DNA of 64,000 nucleotides from an uncultured Flavobacteriaceae bacterium (lineage in GTDB: Bacteria; Bacteroidota; Bacteroidia; Flavobacteriales; Flavobacteriaceae): NCBI GenBank assembly GCA_943787365.1, contig CALSMD010000001.1:372001-436000 (forward strand), read 5' to 3'. Positions 53,252-62,455 of this stretch are shown here, one piece after another (position 1 is the stretch's first letter; each line of letters begins with the position of its first letter). A program made the translations under genes and the position numbers. The notes under the pieces are model-generated. The model saw only the letters and a program-made list of their open reading frames with translations. It made no database searches and was not told the origin of the DNA.

Positions 53252-53433
53252 AGAAATTTAAGAGATCACTGGTTAAGGATGTATTCGTAAATATTTGGAC
53301 AAATATACGGTCTGTAAACTTAATAAACTGAAAAGATGAATTTCAATTTTATGATAGGATTTCGGCTGTCCAAAAGTGACAAATTCAATTGGTTTTAAGA
53401 AAACTAACAGTCTTTAAAATTTACGATGAACCA

Positions 53434-53946
53434 TTATATACCGATAAGCAAAAAGCATTCTAAAGCAATTTTTTCACATCCTTTTTCATCAGAATCTGCT
53501 TGATAATATGAAGAAAAATTAGCTTCACATTTATTTAGATAACATTGAATCCATTTTGATTTGTTCTCACCAAGATCTGATAATTCTTCGATCGCTTCCA
53601 TATCTGACTGAAATTTTTGCTTGTCAATTTCTGACCAGTTTCCTTTAACACTTCCATTTGAAAGAACTTCATCATAACATTCTAAAGCAATTTTTTCACA
53701 TCCTTTTGCATCTGAATCTGCTTGATAAAATGAAGAAAAATTAGCTTCGCATTTAATTAGGTAACATTCAATCCATTTTGTTTTGTTCTCACCAAGTTCT
53801 GATAATTCTTCAACCGCTTCCATTTCTATTTGAAATTTTTGCTTGTCAGAATCAGACCAATTTCCTTTAACGCTTGTATTACAGCTACTAAAAATTAATG
53901 ATGTAAAAATCATTACTACTATTAAAATTGAATTCTTTCTTTTCAT
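53434..53946 (-). CDS. Lipoprotein with two near-identical 66-residue repeats
   Basis: 170 residues, not recognised. Lipoprotein signal MIFTSLIFSSC (Cys22), then two copies of a repeat (about residues 25-90 and 99-164) that share 55 of 66 residues. Each begins SVKGNWS, contains KQKFQ, EELS-LGEN, CY--KCEANFSS-YQADSD, and ends GCEKIALEC. Each copy has four cysteines, probably paired in two disulfides. The DNA copies (53456-53653 and 53678-53875) are also closely alike, so the duplication is recent. The end after repeat 2 (FLLIGI) departs from the linker after repeat 1, suggesting a truncated 3' end. Role unknown. Confidence 0.75.
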   Translation of the reverse strand: MKRKNSILIVVMIFTSLIFSSCNTSVKGNWSDSDKQKFQIEMEAVEELSELGENKTKWIECYLIKCEANFSSFYQADSDAKGCEKIALECYDEVLSNGSVKGNWSEIDKQKFQSDMEAIEELSDLGENKSKWIQCYLNKCEANFSSYYQADSDEKGCEKIALECFLLIGI

Positions 53947-54291
53947 TTTGTTTTTTTTAATTTAAGTCAATTTACTGTTTTTTTTAATCTAACAAAAATT
54001 TGTTTAGTATACATTAGTAAATCATAAACATTTTAACCAAAATTTAAATATGCTTTTAACAGTTTTCATCACAAATACAAACTTTTAAATAACTTGAAAA
54101 TAGCATCTTAATTGTATATTTTAAAATCTATAATGATTTTTCAACTCTAATTGAGTAGTGGAATTAATGAATTATTAACGTTCATATTTAATTTAAATAG
54201 TTAAACATATTATATCTTTATAACTTATTATTACAAATGAAATACTCATATAAAAAAGGGGTTTTAAATATCACAAATACCTATAAATTAA
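53947..54291. other. AT-rich divergent gap, no gene seen
   Basis: 345 bases between the repeat lipoprotein and the photolyase operon, which diverge. Strongly AT-rich. No ORF with coding character, no clear TAnnTTTG box with a -33 partner, and no hairpin were found. It presumably holds both promoters, as diverged versions of the consensus. Confidence 0.6.
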
Positions 54292-55410
54292 ATGGAATTA
54301 TTTAACCAAGAAGATACAATGTTTCCTTTGTCTTATGCTGAAATTCTTCAGCGAGTTCGTGCTATAGACCCTGTAAAGTACAGTTCAACACGCAACTACA
54401 TAAATGGGGCGATCACGCACTTATCTCCTTATATATCAAGAGGTATTATTTCAACTAAATTTATACTTTCTGAAGTTTTAAAAAAAGGCTATAAGCCGGC
54501 ACAAATTGAAAAATTTATTCAAGAATTGGCATGGAGAGATTATTGGCAACAGGTTTGGATTGCAAAAGGCGATGCCATAAATGAAGATTTGAAACACCCT
54601 CAAAACCCCGTTTCTAACCACTCTATTTCAAAATCTATTGTAGACGCCACTACAGGAGTTGAAGCGCTAGACAGTGGCATTGATACACTTTATAAAACAG
54701 GGTATATGCACAATCACTTACGAATGTATACAGCTGCTGTTGCGTGTAACATGGGACACAGTCATTGGAAAGTTCCTGCACATTGGATGTATTACCATTT
54801 ATTGGATGCCGATTGGGCGAGTAATGCCTTAAGTTGGCAGTGGGTTTCTGGTGCGAATGCCAACAAAAAGTATGTAGCCAATCAAGATAATATTAATAAA
54901 TACTGTTTTACAACCCAAAAAAACACCTTTTTAGATGTGCCTTATGAAGCATTTGCTTCGATGCAAATTCCAGAGGTTTTAAAGGATACGCCTGAAATTA
55001 AGTTAAAAACTCAGTTGCCAAAGCAAAACGCATTTGAAATTGACAGTGCACTTCCAACTTGCATCTATAATTTTTATAATTTGGATCCCCTTTGGAAAAA
55101 TGATATCTCAGCCAATAGGATATTACTCTTAGAGCCGTCCCATTTTAAGGCCTATCCCGTATCTCAAAAAACAATTGATTTCATCCTAAATATCTCAAAA
55201 GAAAACATAGATGGAATTCAAATTTATGTTGGAGAATTTAAGGACCTAGTTACAGATTATAAGTTCACAAATATCCATTTTAAAGAACACCCATTAAATC
55301 AACACTATCAAGGCACTGAAGAATCAAGAGATTGGATGTTTGATGTGACTGGTTATTTTCCGTCCTTCTTTTCTTTTTGGAAAAAATGTAAAAAACAGCT
55401 TACATATTGA
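54292..55410 (+). CDS. Photolyase-related FAD-binding protein, antenna domain not at the N-terminus
   Basis: 372 residues. Residues 1-230 correspond to the helical FAD-binding domain of photolyase/cryptochrome: SSTRNYINGAITHLSPYISRGIIS, FIQELAWRDYWQQVW, GYMHNHLRMYTAAVACN and DADWASNALSWQWVSGANANKKY. The usual N-terminal alpha/beta antenna domain is missing. Residues ~265-372 alternate strands and helices (RILLLEPSHFKAY, IDGIQIYVGEF), which may be a permuted alpha/beta domain. Translationally coupled to the next gene (TTGA overlap). Role inferred: DNA repair or light sensing together with the next gene's product. Confidence 0.8.
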   Translation: MELFNQEDTMFPLSYAEILQRVRAIDPVKYSSTRNYINGAITHLSPYISRGIISTKFILSEVLKKGYKPAQIEKFIQELAWRDYWQQVWIAKGDAINEDLKHPQNPVSNHSISKSIVDATTGVEALDSGIDTLYKTGYMHNHLRMYTAAVACNMGHSHWKVPAHWMYYHLLDADWASNALSWQWVSGANANKKYVANQDNINKYCFTTQKNTFLDVPYEAFASMQIPEVLKDTPEIKLKTQLPKQNAFEIDSALPTCIYNFYNLDPLWKNDISANRILLLEPSHFKAYPVSQKTIDFILNISKENIDGIQIYVGEFKDLVTDYKFTNIHFKEHPLNQHYQGTEESRDWMFDVTGYFPSFFSFWKKCKKQLTY

Positions 55411-56864
55411 ATAAACAGGTTGTAAATATTGTTTGGTTAAAACGGGACATTCGATCCCAAGATCACTTGCCCTTATTAAAGGCAGAACGGGCGGGTATTC
55501 CATATCGTATTGTTTATGTATTTGAACCCTCTAGAATTGAATATCCAGATACCAGTCCACGGCATTTGCAGTTTGTGTACCATTCTATTGTAGCACTAAA
55601 TAAAACGCTGGCAGCATTTAATAGGAGGGTGGATGTCTTTTATGGAGAAGCCATCGATATATTTGAACATCTTAAAGAATGCTTTGATATACAAACTGTT
55701 TTCAGTTATCGCGAAAGTGGCACTCAAGGGACTTGGGAGCGAGACAAACAAATCAACGTTTTTTGTAAGCAACATCAAATTCATTGGCAAGAATCGCAAC
55801 GGGATGGTATTCTACGAGGTATTAAAAATAGAGAAGATTGGAACAAGCAGTGGCACATCACAATGCATAAACCGGTACTTCAAAATAGCTATTCTGTATC
55901 CAAAGAAGAAGCCTTAAAGCATTCTTTCTTACTGCCTGAAAAATTAGAATCTCAATTAAAAGACTATCCGAAACAGTATCAGCCAGCAGGAGAGCAAAAT
56001 GCGTGGCGGTATTTGAAATCATTTACCAACCAACGTGGGTTTAATTATCAGAGACATATCTCGAAACCTACAGAAAGCAGGACGTCTTGCAGTCGCTTGT
56101 CACCTTACTTTGCTTGGGGGAATATGAGTATCAAACAAGCCTTTCATTTTATAGGAACACATCCTAATGGTACTAGAAACAGCAAGGCTTTTTCGGCGAT
56201 GCTAACCAGATTGCATTGGCATTGTCATTTTATTCAGAAGTTTGAAGTGGAGTGCCGTTATGAAACGGAATGTATCAACAAGGGGTATGAGCTTTTAGGG
56301 CACGAAAAAAACGATGCTTTTATCAAAGCTTGGAAAACAGGTTCTACAGGTTTTCCGTTGATCGATGCGTGTATGCGCGCTGTAGAAAACACCGGGTGGA
56401 TTAACTTTAGAATGCGTGCCATGGTCGTTTCTTTTTTAACGTTGAATCTAGATCAAGATTGGCGAGATGGCACTTACCATTTAGCCCGACAGTTTTTAGA
56501 TTATGAACCGGGCATACACTATCCGCAGTTTCAGATGCAGGCAGGGACGACAGGGATTAATACGGTTCGCTTGTACAATCCTGTGAAAAATTCTCAGGAA
56601 CACGACCCTGAAGGTGTCTTTATTAAAAAATGGATTCCAGAGCTGAGTGATGTTCCCGTAGCTCACATTCACGAACCTTGGAATATGACCGCTATGGAGC
56701 AGACGTTTTGTGGAGTTGTTATTGGTGAGCATTATCCACTTCCAATTGTTGATTTACAAGAAAGTGCACGATTGGCAAGAGATAAGATTTGGGGACATAA
56801 AAAGCATCCCGCTGTACAAAAAGAAAAGAATCGTTTGCTACAAACGCATGTGAATGCGAGATGA
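55407..56864 (+). CDS. Cryptochrome/deoxyribodipyrimidine photolyase-family protein
   Basis: 485 residues beginning at a TTG that overlaps the upstream stop (TTGA). An N-terminal antenna alpha/beta domain (NIVWLKRDIRSQDHLPLL) is followed by the FAD-binding domain (TSCSRLSPYFAWGNMSI; GFPLIDACMRAVENTGWINFRMRAMVVSF; DWRDGTYHLARQFLDYEPGIHYPQFQMQAG). The standard THNRxRM and NWQW segments are changed (GWINFRMR, IHYPQFQMQ), so this is not a plain CPD class I enzyme; a 6-4 or cryptochrome-like role is possible. Middle gene of a three-gene light-related operon. Confidence 0.85.
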   Translation: MNKQVVNIVWLKRDIRSQDHLPLLKAERAGIPYRIVYVFEPSRIEYPDTSPRHLQFVYHSIVALNKTLAAFNRRVDVFYGEAIDIFEHLKECFDIQTVFSYRESGTQGTWERDKQINVFCKQHQIHWQESQRDGILRGIKNREDWNKQWHITMHKPVLQNSYSVSKEEALKHSFLLPEKLESQLKDYPKQYQPAGEQNAWRYLKSFTNQRGFNYQRHISKPTESRTSCSRLSPYFAWGNMSIKQAFHFIGTHPNGTRNSKAFSAMLTRLHWHCHFIQKFEVECRYETECINKGYELLGHEKNDAFIKAWKTGSTGFPLIDACMRAVENTGWINFRMRAMVVSFLTLNLDQDWRDGTYHLARQFLDYEPGIHYPQFQMQAGTTGINTVRLYNPVKNSQEHDPEGVFIKKWIPELSDVPVAHIHEPWNMTAMEQTFCGVVIGEHYPLPIVDLQESARLARDKIWGHKKHPAVQKEKNRLLQTHVNAR

Positions 56865-58135
56865 TAATTAGTAATTACAAAAGAATTATGACGAAAAATG
56901 ATTATAAGATACATATTATTGGTGCTGGCGTAAGTGGGCTTATCGCCGCCAGAGTTTTAGAGAATTACGGCTATCATCCTGTGATTATTGAAGCAACAGA
57001 TCGGGTAGGAGGGCGTGTCAAAACAGATATTGTAAATGGGTATCAATTGGACCATGGATTTCAAGTACTGCTCACGGCGTATCCAGCAGTTCAAAAACAT
57101 CTTGATTATGAGGTTTTAGAATTGCAGCCATTTTTACCAGGTGCTTCCATTTTTAAATCAAATGATCAACAGATAATAGGCGATCCTTTAAGGAACCTTT
57201 CGTTATTGTTTCCCACACTTTTCTCTGGAATCGGGAATTTTTCTGATAAACTTAAAATCCTACAACTGAACCAAAAGTTAAAGAAGAAAAAGATGTCTGA
57301 CATATTTTCTGAAAAAGAACAATCGACCTTAGACTATTTGATAAATTTTGGTTTTTCAAAAGAAATAATTACTGATTTTTTTAAACCTTTTTTTAGCGGT
57401 ATTTTTCTTGAGACACAACTTGAAACATCGAGTAGAATGTTTGAATTTGTATATAAGATGTTTGGAGAAGGCGATGCAACGGTTCCAAAAGCGGGTATTG
57501 AGGCAATACCAAAACAATTATTAAATAATTTAAAGACCACAACTTTTAAATATAACACGAAAGTAACCGTGTTAAAAGATGGAGAGATTACGCTTGATGA
57601 TGATACAAAATTAGAAAGCGATTATACAATCATTGCTACTGAAGCGAGTGGTTTAATTCCTAATTTAAAAAATCAATCTACAGAGTGGAAATCCTGCACA
57701 ACCTTGTATTTTGAAACGGAAACACGGGTTATTGATAAAAAGCTAATTGGGCTCATTCCTAAATCGGGAACCTTCATAAATAACATCTTTTACAACAGTA
57801 GTTTAGAATGTGCTATAAGACCCAAGAATGAGTTGCTTTCGGTCACAGTCATAGACGATCAAGGTCTTTCTAACGAATCCCTTGTCGAAGCGGTTCAAAC
57901 AGAGCTAAAAGAGCTGTGTGGGATTACAACAACTAACTTCATTAAACTGTACAGTATCCCGATGGCGCTGCCAAAATTAGAAGATTTGAAATACGAGATG
58001 ATGCCTTCTGAAACACGTTTAACAAACGGACTTTTTTTAGCTGGAGATACGCAATTAAATGCGTCCTTAAATGCCGCCATGATTTCTGGCGAAAGGGCAG
58101 CATTGGGCGTAATTGAATCTATTTCAGCTATTTAA
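56861..58135 (+). CDS. FAD-dependent amine oxidase/phytoene desaturase-like oxidoreductase
   Basis: 424 residues (415 if the ATG at 56888 is used). GxGxxG cofactor site HIIGAGVSGLIAARVLE, then EATDRVGGRVKTD, are typical of the NAD(P)/FAD-dependent amine oxidase and carotenoid desaturase superfamily; the C-terminal FAD motif is GLFLAGDTQLNASLNAAMISGERAA. The ATG overlaps the photolyase stop by 4 bases (ATGA). Substrate unknown. Its tight coupling with two photolyase-family genes suggests flavin redox partnering or a shared light response. Confidence 0.85.
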   Translation: MIISNYKRIMTKNDYKIHIIGAGVSGLIAARVLENYGYHPVIIEATDRVGGRVKTDIVNGYQLDHGFQVLLTAYPAVQKHLDYEVLELQPFLPGASIFKSNDQQIIGDPLRNLSLLFPTLFSGIGNFSDKLKILQLNQKLKKKKMSDIFSEKEQSTLDYLINFGFSKEIITDFFKPFFSGIFLETQLETSSRMFEFVYKMFGEGDATVPKAGIEAIPKQLLNNLKTTTFKYNTKVTVLKDGEITLDDDTKLESDYTIIATEASGLIPNLKNQSTEWKSCTTLYFETETRVIDKKLIGLIPKSGTFINNIFYNSSLECAIRPKNELLSVTVIDDQGLSNESLVEAVQTELKELCGITTTNFIKLYSIPMALPKLEDLKYEMMPSETRLTNGLFLAGDTQLNASLNAAMISGERAALGVIESISAI

Positions 58136-58311
58136 TAGTTCTGTACAAATACTTCGTATGCGTCATTTAAACATCATAATTTCCCCAACACGCATTTATT
58201 TATATATAGCTTCATCCACAGGATAAACCTATATATAAAATGTACTATAATTTATATTATGTAAAATAGATAATTTCAACATCCGATACCCTATATTCTT
58301 TTAAACTTCAT

Positions 58312-58319
58312 TAATTTTA
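58312..58319 (+). promoter_or_regulatory. Candidate -7 element for the DUF3817 gene
   Basis: TAATTTTA followed by CACC, identical to the box at 14309 before the aldolase gene. It is 22 bases upstream of the start; no clear -33. Confidence 0.35.
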
Positions 58320-58340
58320 CACCATTCATAAACCATACAA

Positions 58341-58625
58341 ATGAAAACACTAACCATATTTCGAATCATTGCCTTTTTAGAAGGCTTATCCTATATACTA
58401 TTACTATTTATTGGCGTGCCCTTAAAATATTTTGGCAATGACGTCACACTTGTTAAAATGCTTGGAATGCCACACGGGTTTTTATTCATGGCATATATCG
58501 CATTTATAATTGTCTTACGGTTTGACCATCCATGGTTCAAAAAACATTTTATTTTAATTGCCTTAGCATCCATCGTTCCTTTTGGAACGTTTATCGTTGA
58601 ACACAAACTTAGAAAATTAGCATAA
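58341..58625 (+). CDS. DUF3817 membrane protein
   Basis: 94 residues, three membrane spans. FRIIAFLEGLSYILLLFIGVPLKYF and the GMPHGFLFMAYI segment with the conserved His are diagnostic of DUF3817, a small inner-membrane family of unknown function, sometimes fused to transporters. Single-gene unit. Confidence 0.9.
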   Translation: MKTLTIFRIIAFLEGLSYILLLFIGVPLKYFGNDVTLVKMLGMPHGFLFMAYIAFIIVLRFDHPWFKKHFILIALASIVPFGTFIVEHKLRKLA

Positions 58626-58717
58626 CACAAAAAAAAATCCATAACGAAAATTTGACGTTTTAGAAAATGATTAAATGGATGTAACAAGTGACCGTTAAAA
58701 AACAATAAAAAAGACAC

Positions 58718-59962
58718 ATGAAACATATTATCGAATTAATAGTTCAATTATTAACCTCTTGGGGCTTGCCCGCAAATGTTGCAACAAATCTAAGTATTAC
58801 GATTTTATTTATAGGATTAACGATTCTCATCTATATCATTGATCTGATCCTGAAAAAAATTATTCGTGCGACCTTTACGAAAATCGCTCACAAATCCAAA
58901 ACGGATTTTGATGACATCATGCTTGCCAATAGAGTTCCTAGTAGTATGGCTCAAATTGTTCCTTTCATACTTACCTACAAACTCATTCCTAATTTATTTT
59001 ATGATTTCGAAAAATTACAAGGATTTATTGAAAAAACAATCTTAGTAGTCGGAATTGCCCTTACGATTTGGGGGTTAAGAAATGTTCTCAACTCTTTAAA
59101 AATATATTTTAAAACCCTGAGTTTTCTTAAAGACAAACCTGTTGATAGTTACATTCAGGTATTTATGATTTTTGTATGGCTTACGGGTGTTTTTGCAACT
59201 GTTGCCATAGTCTCAGGAATCTCATTTTTAGAATTTATTGCGGGATTAGGAACCATTTCAGCCATTATTATTTTGGTGTTTAGAGATACCATTCTAGGGT
59301 TTGTAGCCAGTATTCAAGTGTCCATTAACGACATGGTTCGTATTGGTGATTGGATCTCCTTTGAGAAATTTGGTGCCGATGGCGATGTGATTGAAATTAA
59401 CTTAGCAACTGTAAAGGTTCAGAATTTTGACAATACCATCACCACCATCCCTACTTATGCCCTCATTTCCGATTCGTTTAAAAACTGGCGTGGAATGGAC
59501 GAATCTAAAGGAAGACGCATCAAGCGCTCTTTAAACATTCGAATGCAGAGTGTCAAGAATTTGACGCAAGCCGATATTCTTAAAATCTCTAAAATTCAAC
59601 TTATTTCGGAGTATATTTTAAATCGTTCAGAAGATATCAATACTTATAACGAAACGCATGCGGTTGATAAATCGCTTTTGATCAACGGTAGAAATCTGAC
59701 CAATATTGGGGTTTTTAGAAAATATATGGAAACCTTTATCGAACAGCATTCTGCGATCAATAAAGACATGATGATTATGGTGCGCCAACTGCAACCCTCT
59801 GCTCAAGGTTTACCGATTGAAATCTATGCATTTAGCAGTGATAAACGCTGGGCAAATTACGAGTTTATCATTGCAGATGTTTTTGATCATATGATAGCAT
59901 CTGTCAACGATTTTGATTTGGAAATTTCAGAAACGCCTGTGTTTACAGCTTTAAAAAAATAA
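58718..59962 (+). CDS. MscS-family mechanosensitive ion channel
   Basis: 414 residues. Four or five membrane spans in the first ~190 residues are followed by the MscS pore/beta domain: GTISAIIILVFRDTILGFVASIQVSINDMVRIGDWI (about 180-215) and DGDVIEINLATVKVQNFDNTITTIPTYALISDSFKNW (about 222-258). The C-terminal cytoplasmic domain follows. It opens under membrane tension to protect against osmotic downshock; useful in a marine or brackish lifestyle. Next gene is 3 bases downstream. Confidence 0.92.
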   Translation: MKHIIELIVQLLTSWGLPANVATNLSITILFIGLTILIYIIDLILKKIIRATFTKIAHKSKTDFDDIMLANRVPSSMAQIVPFILTYKLIPNLFYDFEKLQGFIEKTILVVGIALTIWGLRNVLNSLKIYFKTLSFLKDKPVDSYIQVFMIFVWLTGVFATVAIVSGISFLEFIAGLGTISAIIILVFRDTILGFVASIQVSINDMVRIGDWISFEKFGADGDVIEINLATVKVQNFDNTITTIPTYALISDSFKNWRGMDESKGRRIKRSLNIRMQSVKNLTQADILKISKIQLISEYILNRSEDINTYNETHAVDKSLLINGRNLTNIGVFRKYMETFIEQHSAINKDMMIMVRQLQPSAQGLPIEIYAFSSDKRWANYEFIIADVFDHMIASVNDFDLEISETPVFTALKK

Positions 59963-59965
59963 CCA

Positions 59966-60376
59966 ATGCAATCTAGAAATTCAAGTTTAAATGCCATCCG
60001 TTTGGATCGTATATCCAACACCATTAAATCAGAAATGTCTTCTGAAGAATACTTTCAAAACAGCGTTTTAAGACCTATAATCAAGTTTCAAAACGATCTA
60101 TTACTTGCCGCTTTTTTGAATTTCTCAAACAAATATAAAAACGTATTTTTTGACTTGTCAGCCGAGAAAAAAATAACCTACATAGAAAACGCCATTGCAA
60201 AAGATAGCAGGTTTAGAAACAGTCTAAAAGACATGGTTGTGGGATTGTTTACCGTGGAAGAATACAATCAGTACATCCCCAATGCATCCGCCTTAAATAA
60301 ACGCATGACGGGAATTATTAAAGAGCGCCTCATCAGTCATGTTCAATTACTCTCAAAAATGGGACCTACAGCGTAG
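59966..60376 (+). CDS. Hypothetical helical protein downstream of MscS
   Basis: 136 residues, predicted all helical, with no signal peptide. Segments include SEEYFQNSVLRPIIKFQNDLLLAAFLNFSNKY and ITYIENAIAKDSRFRNSLKDMVVGLFTVEEYNQY. Similar proteins in flavobacteria are sometimes labelled glyoxalase, without motif support. It starts 3 bases after the MscS stop, so it is co-transcribed with it. The 3' end overlaps the convergent DUF2461 gene by 11 bases. Confidence 0.75.
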   Translation: MQSRNSSLNAIRLDRISNTIKSEMSSEEYFQNSVLRPIIKFQNDLLLAAFLNFSNKYKNVFFDLSAEKKITYIENAIAKDSRFRNSLKDMVVGLFTVEEYNQYIPNASALNKRMTGIIKERLISHVQLLSKMGPTA

Positions 60377-61034
60377 ATTCTCCATTTAAATTGGTAGTCA
60401 ACACAGAACTCATATAGTCAAAATAAGGTCGAATGACTTTAAAATTTTCGATTACATCTTCTTCAAAATTCTTTGATAGCACTTCTTTGTCAGAATATTT
60501 TTTAGTGAAAATAAATTGTTTTCTACGGATCAAATCAATGTTTGGATCCAACTTATCAAACCCTCTCGGCGCAGACTTTAACTCGTCTCCTTGCATTGTT
60601 CCCCACACATTTTTAAATTTAGGAGCTTCCATCAACGCACGAATTTCTTCTGAATCCATTTGAAATTCTTTCCGAATTCTAAGAAGATCTTCTTTATTCG
60701 GATCCCAAAACCCCGTGGCAATAAAACTCTCGTTTTGTGGTGCCAGATGTAAATAATACCCACCTCTTAATTCTGGTTTAGTTCGATGAAAACTGCCGCT
60801 AAAATGAGCTTTGTAGGGCAATTTATTTTTTGAAAATCGGACATCTCTATAGATGCGAAAAACTTTAAACGTATCAATAGAATCCACCGTATTTAGCTGC
60901 TCAAATAATTGAGCATAAAACTGCTTCACTCCCAATTCCACTTCTTTAAATGCCGCTTTATGTTCGTGAAACCAATCGCGGTTATTGTTTTTTTGTAATG
61001 TTTTTAAGAAACTAAATACATCTTTAGAGATCAT
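60366..61034 (-). CDS. DUF2461-family protein
   Basis: 222 residues. FLKTLQKNNNRDWFHEHKAAFKEVELGVKQF, FRIYRDVRFSKNKLPYKAHFSGSFHR and GGYYLHLAPQNESFIATGFWDP are the characteristic segments of DUF2461 (TIGR02453), a conserved bacterial family of unknown function. It follows the pseudouridine synthase gene by 11 bases. Confidence 0.9.
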   Translation of the reverse strand: MISKDVFSFLKTLQKNNNRDWFHEHKAAFKEVELGVKQFYAQLFEQLNTVDSIDTFKVFRIYRDVRFSKNKLPYKAHFSGSFHRTKPELRGGYYLHLAPQNESFIATGFWDPNKEDLLRIRKEFQMDSEEIRALMEAPKFKNVWGTMQGDELKSAPRGFDKLDPNIDLIRRKQFIFTKKYSDKEVLSKNFEEDVIENFKVIRPYFDYMSSVLTTNLNGESTL

Positions 61035-61045
61035 GTCTTATATTT

Positions 61046-61828
61046 TTAAAATTCAATCTTATGTAAAATCAAACCCGAAGCGGGCGCGATATAATCCATC
61101 ACTTCTTGACTCTCGGGTTTTAAACTGTTTTTTATATACTCCAAATCAATCTCTCCTCGTCCTAATTTGATCAAAGCGCCCATCATCAATCGTATTTGAT
61201 GCCGTCCAAATCCCTTTCCAATCACTTTTAAAACATAACTTTTCTCTGGAAAAAAACTGGCCGTATATAAGGTGTTTTCTATAAGCTCACAACAGATGAG
61301 TTCTCGATCATACACCCCTTCATTCGTGGGTTTATAACAATAGGTTTTATAATTGTTTTGTCCTTCAAAAAGCTGCGCCCCTTTTTTCATCAGTTCGATA
61401 TCCAAAGAATCTAAAATGGTAGTCATAATCGGAGCCGCAAACGGATGAAACTTAGCGCCCTGCGCAAACACATAATGGTATTCTTTTAATTTTGAATCCT
61501 GAATGATGTTAAATTTAGCATCCACTTCTGTGATACTTAAAGCGCGGATATCTTGAGGAAGATTTTGATTGAACAATTCTAAAAATGCCGTTAAATCTTC
61601 TAAAGGCTGTCCATCTAAAAACAATTCAAATGCAGCCTCACTGGCAGACACCATGGCGTCGGTGCGCCCCGCTCCTAGTGTTTTGAATTTTTGATCTTCC
61701 AGAATGAACTTCAATGTACGATCGATCATCAGATGTACTGTTTTGGTGTTCGGCTGTTTTTGCCACCCATGAAAACGGTACCCTAAAAATTGAACTTTTA
61801 CTACATAAAAATAACGCTTTTGCAACAT
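61046..61828 (-). CDS. TruA-family tRNA pseudouridine synthase
   Basis: 260 residues. The catalytic Asp lies in GAGRTDAMVSA near residues 52-62, YFYVVKVQFLGYRFHGWQKQPN is the TruA N-terminal strand, and HQIRLMMGALIKLGRG is the conserved C-terminal motif. TruA modifies U38-U40 of tRNA anticodon stems. This copy is diverged (AMVSA where most have AGVHA) and may be a second, paralogous TruA in the genome, so the gene symbol is withheld. Follows the his operon by 36 bases. Confidence 0.85.
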   Translation of the reverse strand: MLQKRYFYVVKVQFLGYRFHGWQKQPNTKTVHLMIDRTLKFILEDQKFKTLGAGRTDAMVSASEAAFELFLDGQPLEDLTAFLELFNQNLPQDIRALSITEVDAKFNIIQDSKLKEYHYVFAQGAKFHPFAAPIMTTILDSLDIELMKKGAQLFEGQNNYKTYCYKPTNEGVYDRELICCELIENTLYTASFFPEKSYVLKVIGKGFGRHQIRLMMGALIKLGRGEIDLEYIKNSLKPESQEVMDYIAPASGLILHKIEF

Positions 61829-61864
61829 CTTTACAAGGTCGTAATTTTATAAACAGTTACAAAA

Positions 61865-62455
61865 TTAATGTCTGGATTTTAGAACTTCTATGACCGCATC
61901 GAGTTTGAACCCTTTTGCTTGCAATAAAATCAAATAATGAAATAACAAATCCGCACTCTCATTTAAAAACAAATCATCGTTTTCATCTTTCGCTTCAATC
62001 ACAACTTCAACAGCCTCCTCGCCTACTTTTTGAGCTATTTTATTAAGACCCTTTTCAAACAATTCAGAGACATAGGATGTTTCTGAGGAAGCATTCTCTT
62101 TCCGATCCGTGATGATCGTTTCGAGTTCCGATAAAAACCCATAAGATTCGTTATTGGATTCTCCCCAACAGGTATCAGATCCTTTGTGACAAGTTGGTCC
62201 TTGTGGCGTAGCTTGGATTAACAAAGTGTCCTTATCACAATCATTCTGTAAACTTTTGAAGCTTAGAAAATTTCCACTCTCCTCCCCTTTTGTCCAAAGG
62301 CGTTGTTTACTGCGACTAAAAAAAGTCACCTTATTTGTTTCCAAAGTTTTGGCAACCGCTTCAGCATTCATATAGCCGAGCATTAAAACGGTTTTCGTGG
62401 TTGCGTCTTGAATAATTGCAGGAATTAACCCGTCACTGTTATACTTGATGTCCAT
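61865..62455 (-). CDS. hisIE: Bifunctional phosphoribosyl-AMP cyclohydrolase/phosphoribosyl-ATP pyrophosphatase
   Basis: 196 residues. The N-terminal HisI domain shows MLGYMNAEAVAKTLETNKVTFFSRSKQRLWTKGEESGNFL, plus the metal-binding Cys residues in TCHKGSDTC. The C-terminal HisE helical domain has KVGEEAVEVVIEAKDEN and ESADLLFHYLILL. It carries out steps 2 and 3 of histidine synthesis. The start overlaps the hisF stop by one base (TAATG). Last his gene of the operon. Confidence 0.96.
   Translation of the reverse strand: MDIKYNSDGLIPAIIQDATTKTVLMLGYMNAEAVAKTLETNKVTFFSRSKQRLWTKGEESGNFLSFKSLQNDCDKDTLLIQATPQGPTCHKGSDTCWGESNNESYGFLSELETIITDRKENASSETSYVSELFEKGLNKIAQKVGEEAVEVVIEAKDENDDLFLNESADLLFHYLILLQAKGFKLDAVIEVLKSRH

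Noticed and set aside
58681-58704. LytTR-like site upstream of MscS (GACCGTT)
   Set aside because: Only one partial match without a properly spaced partner.
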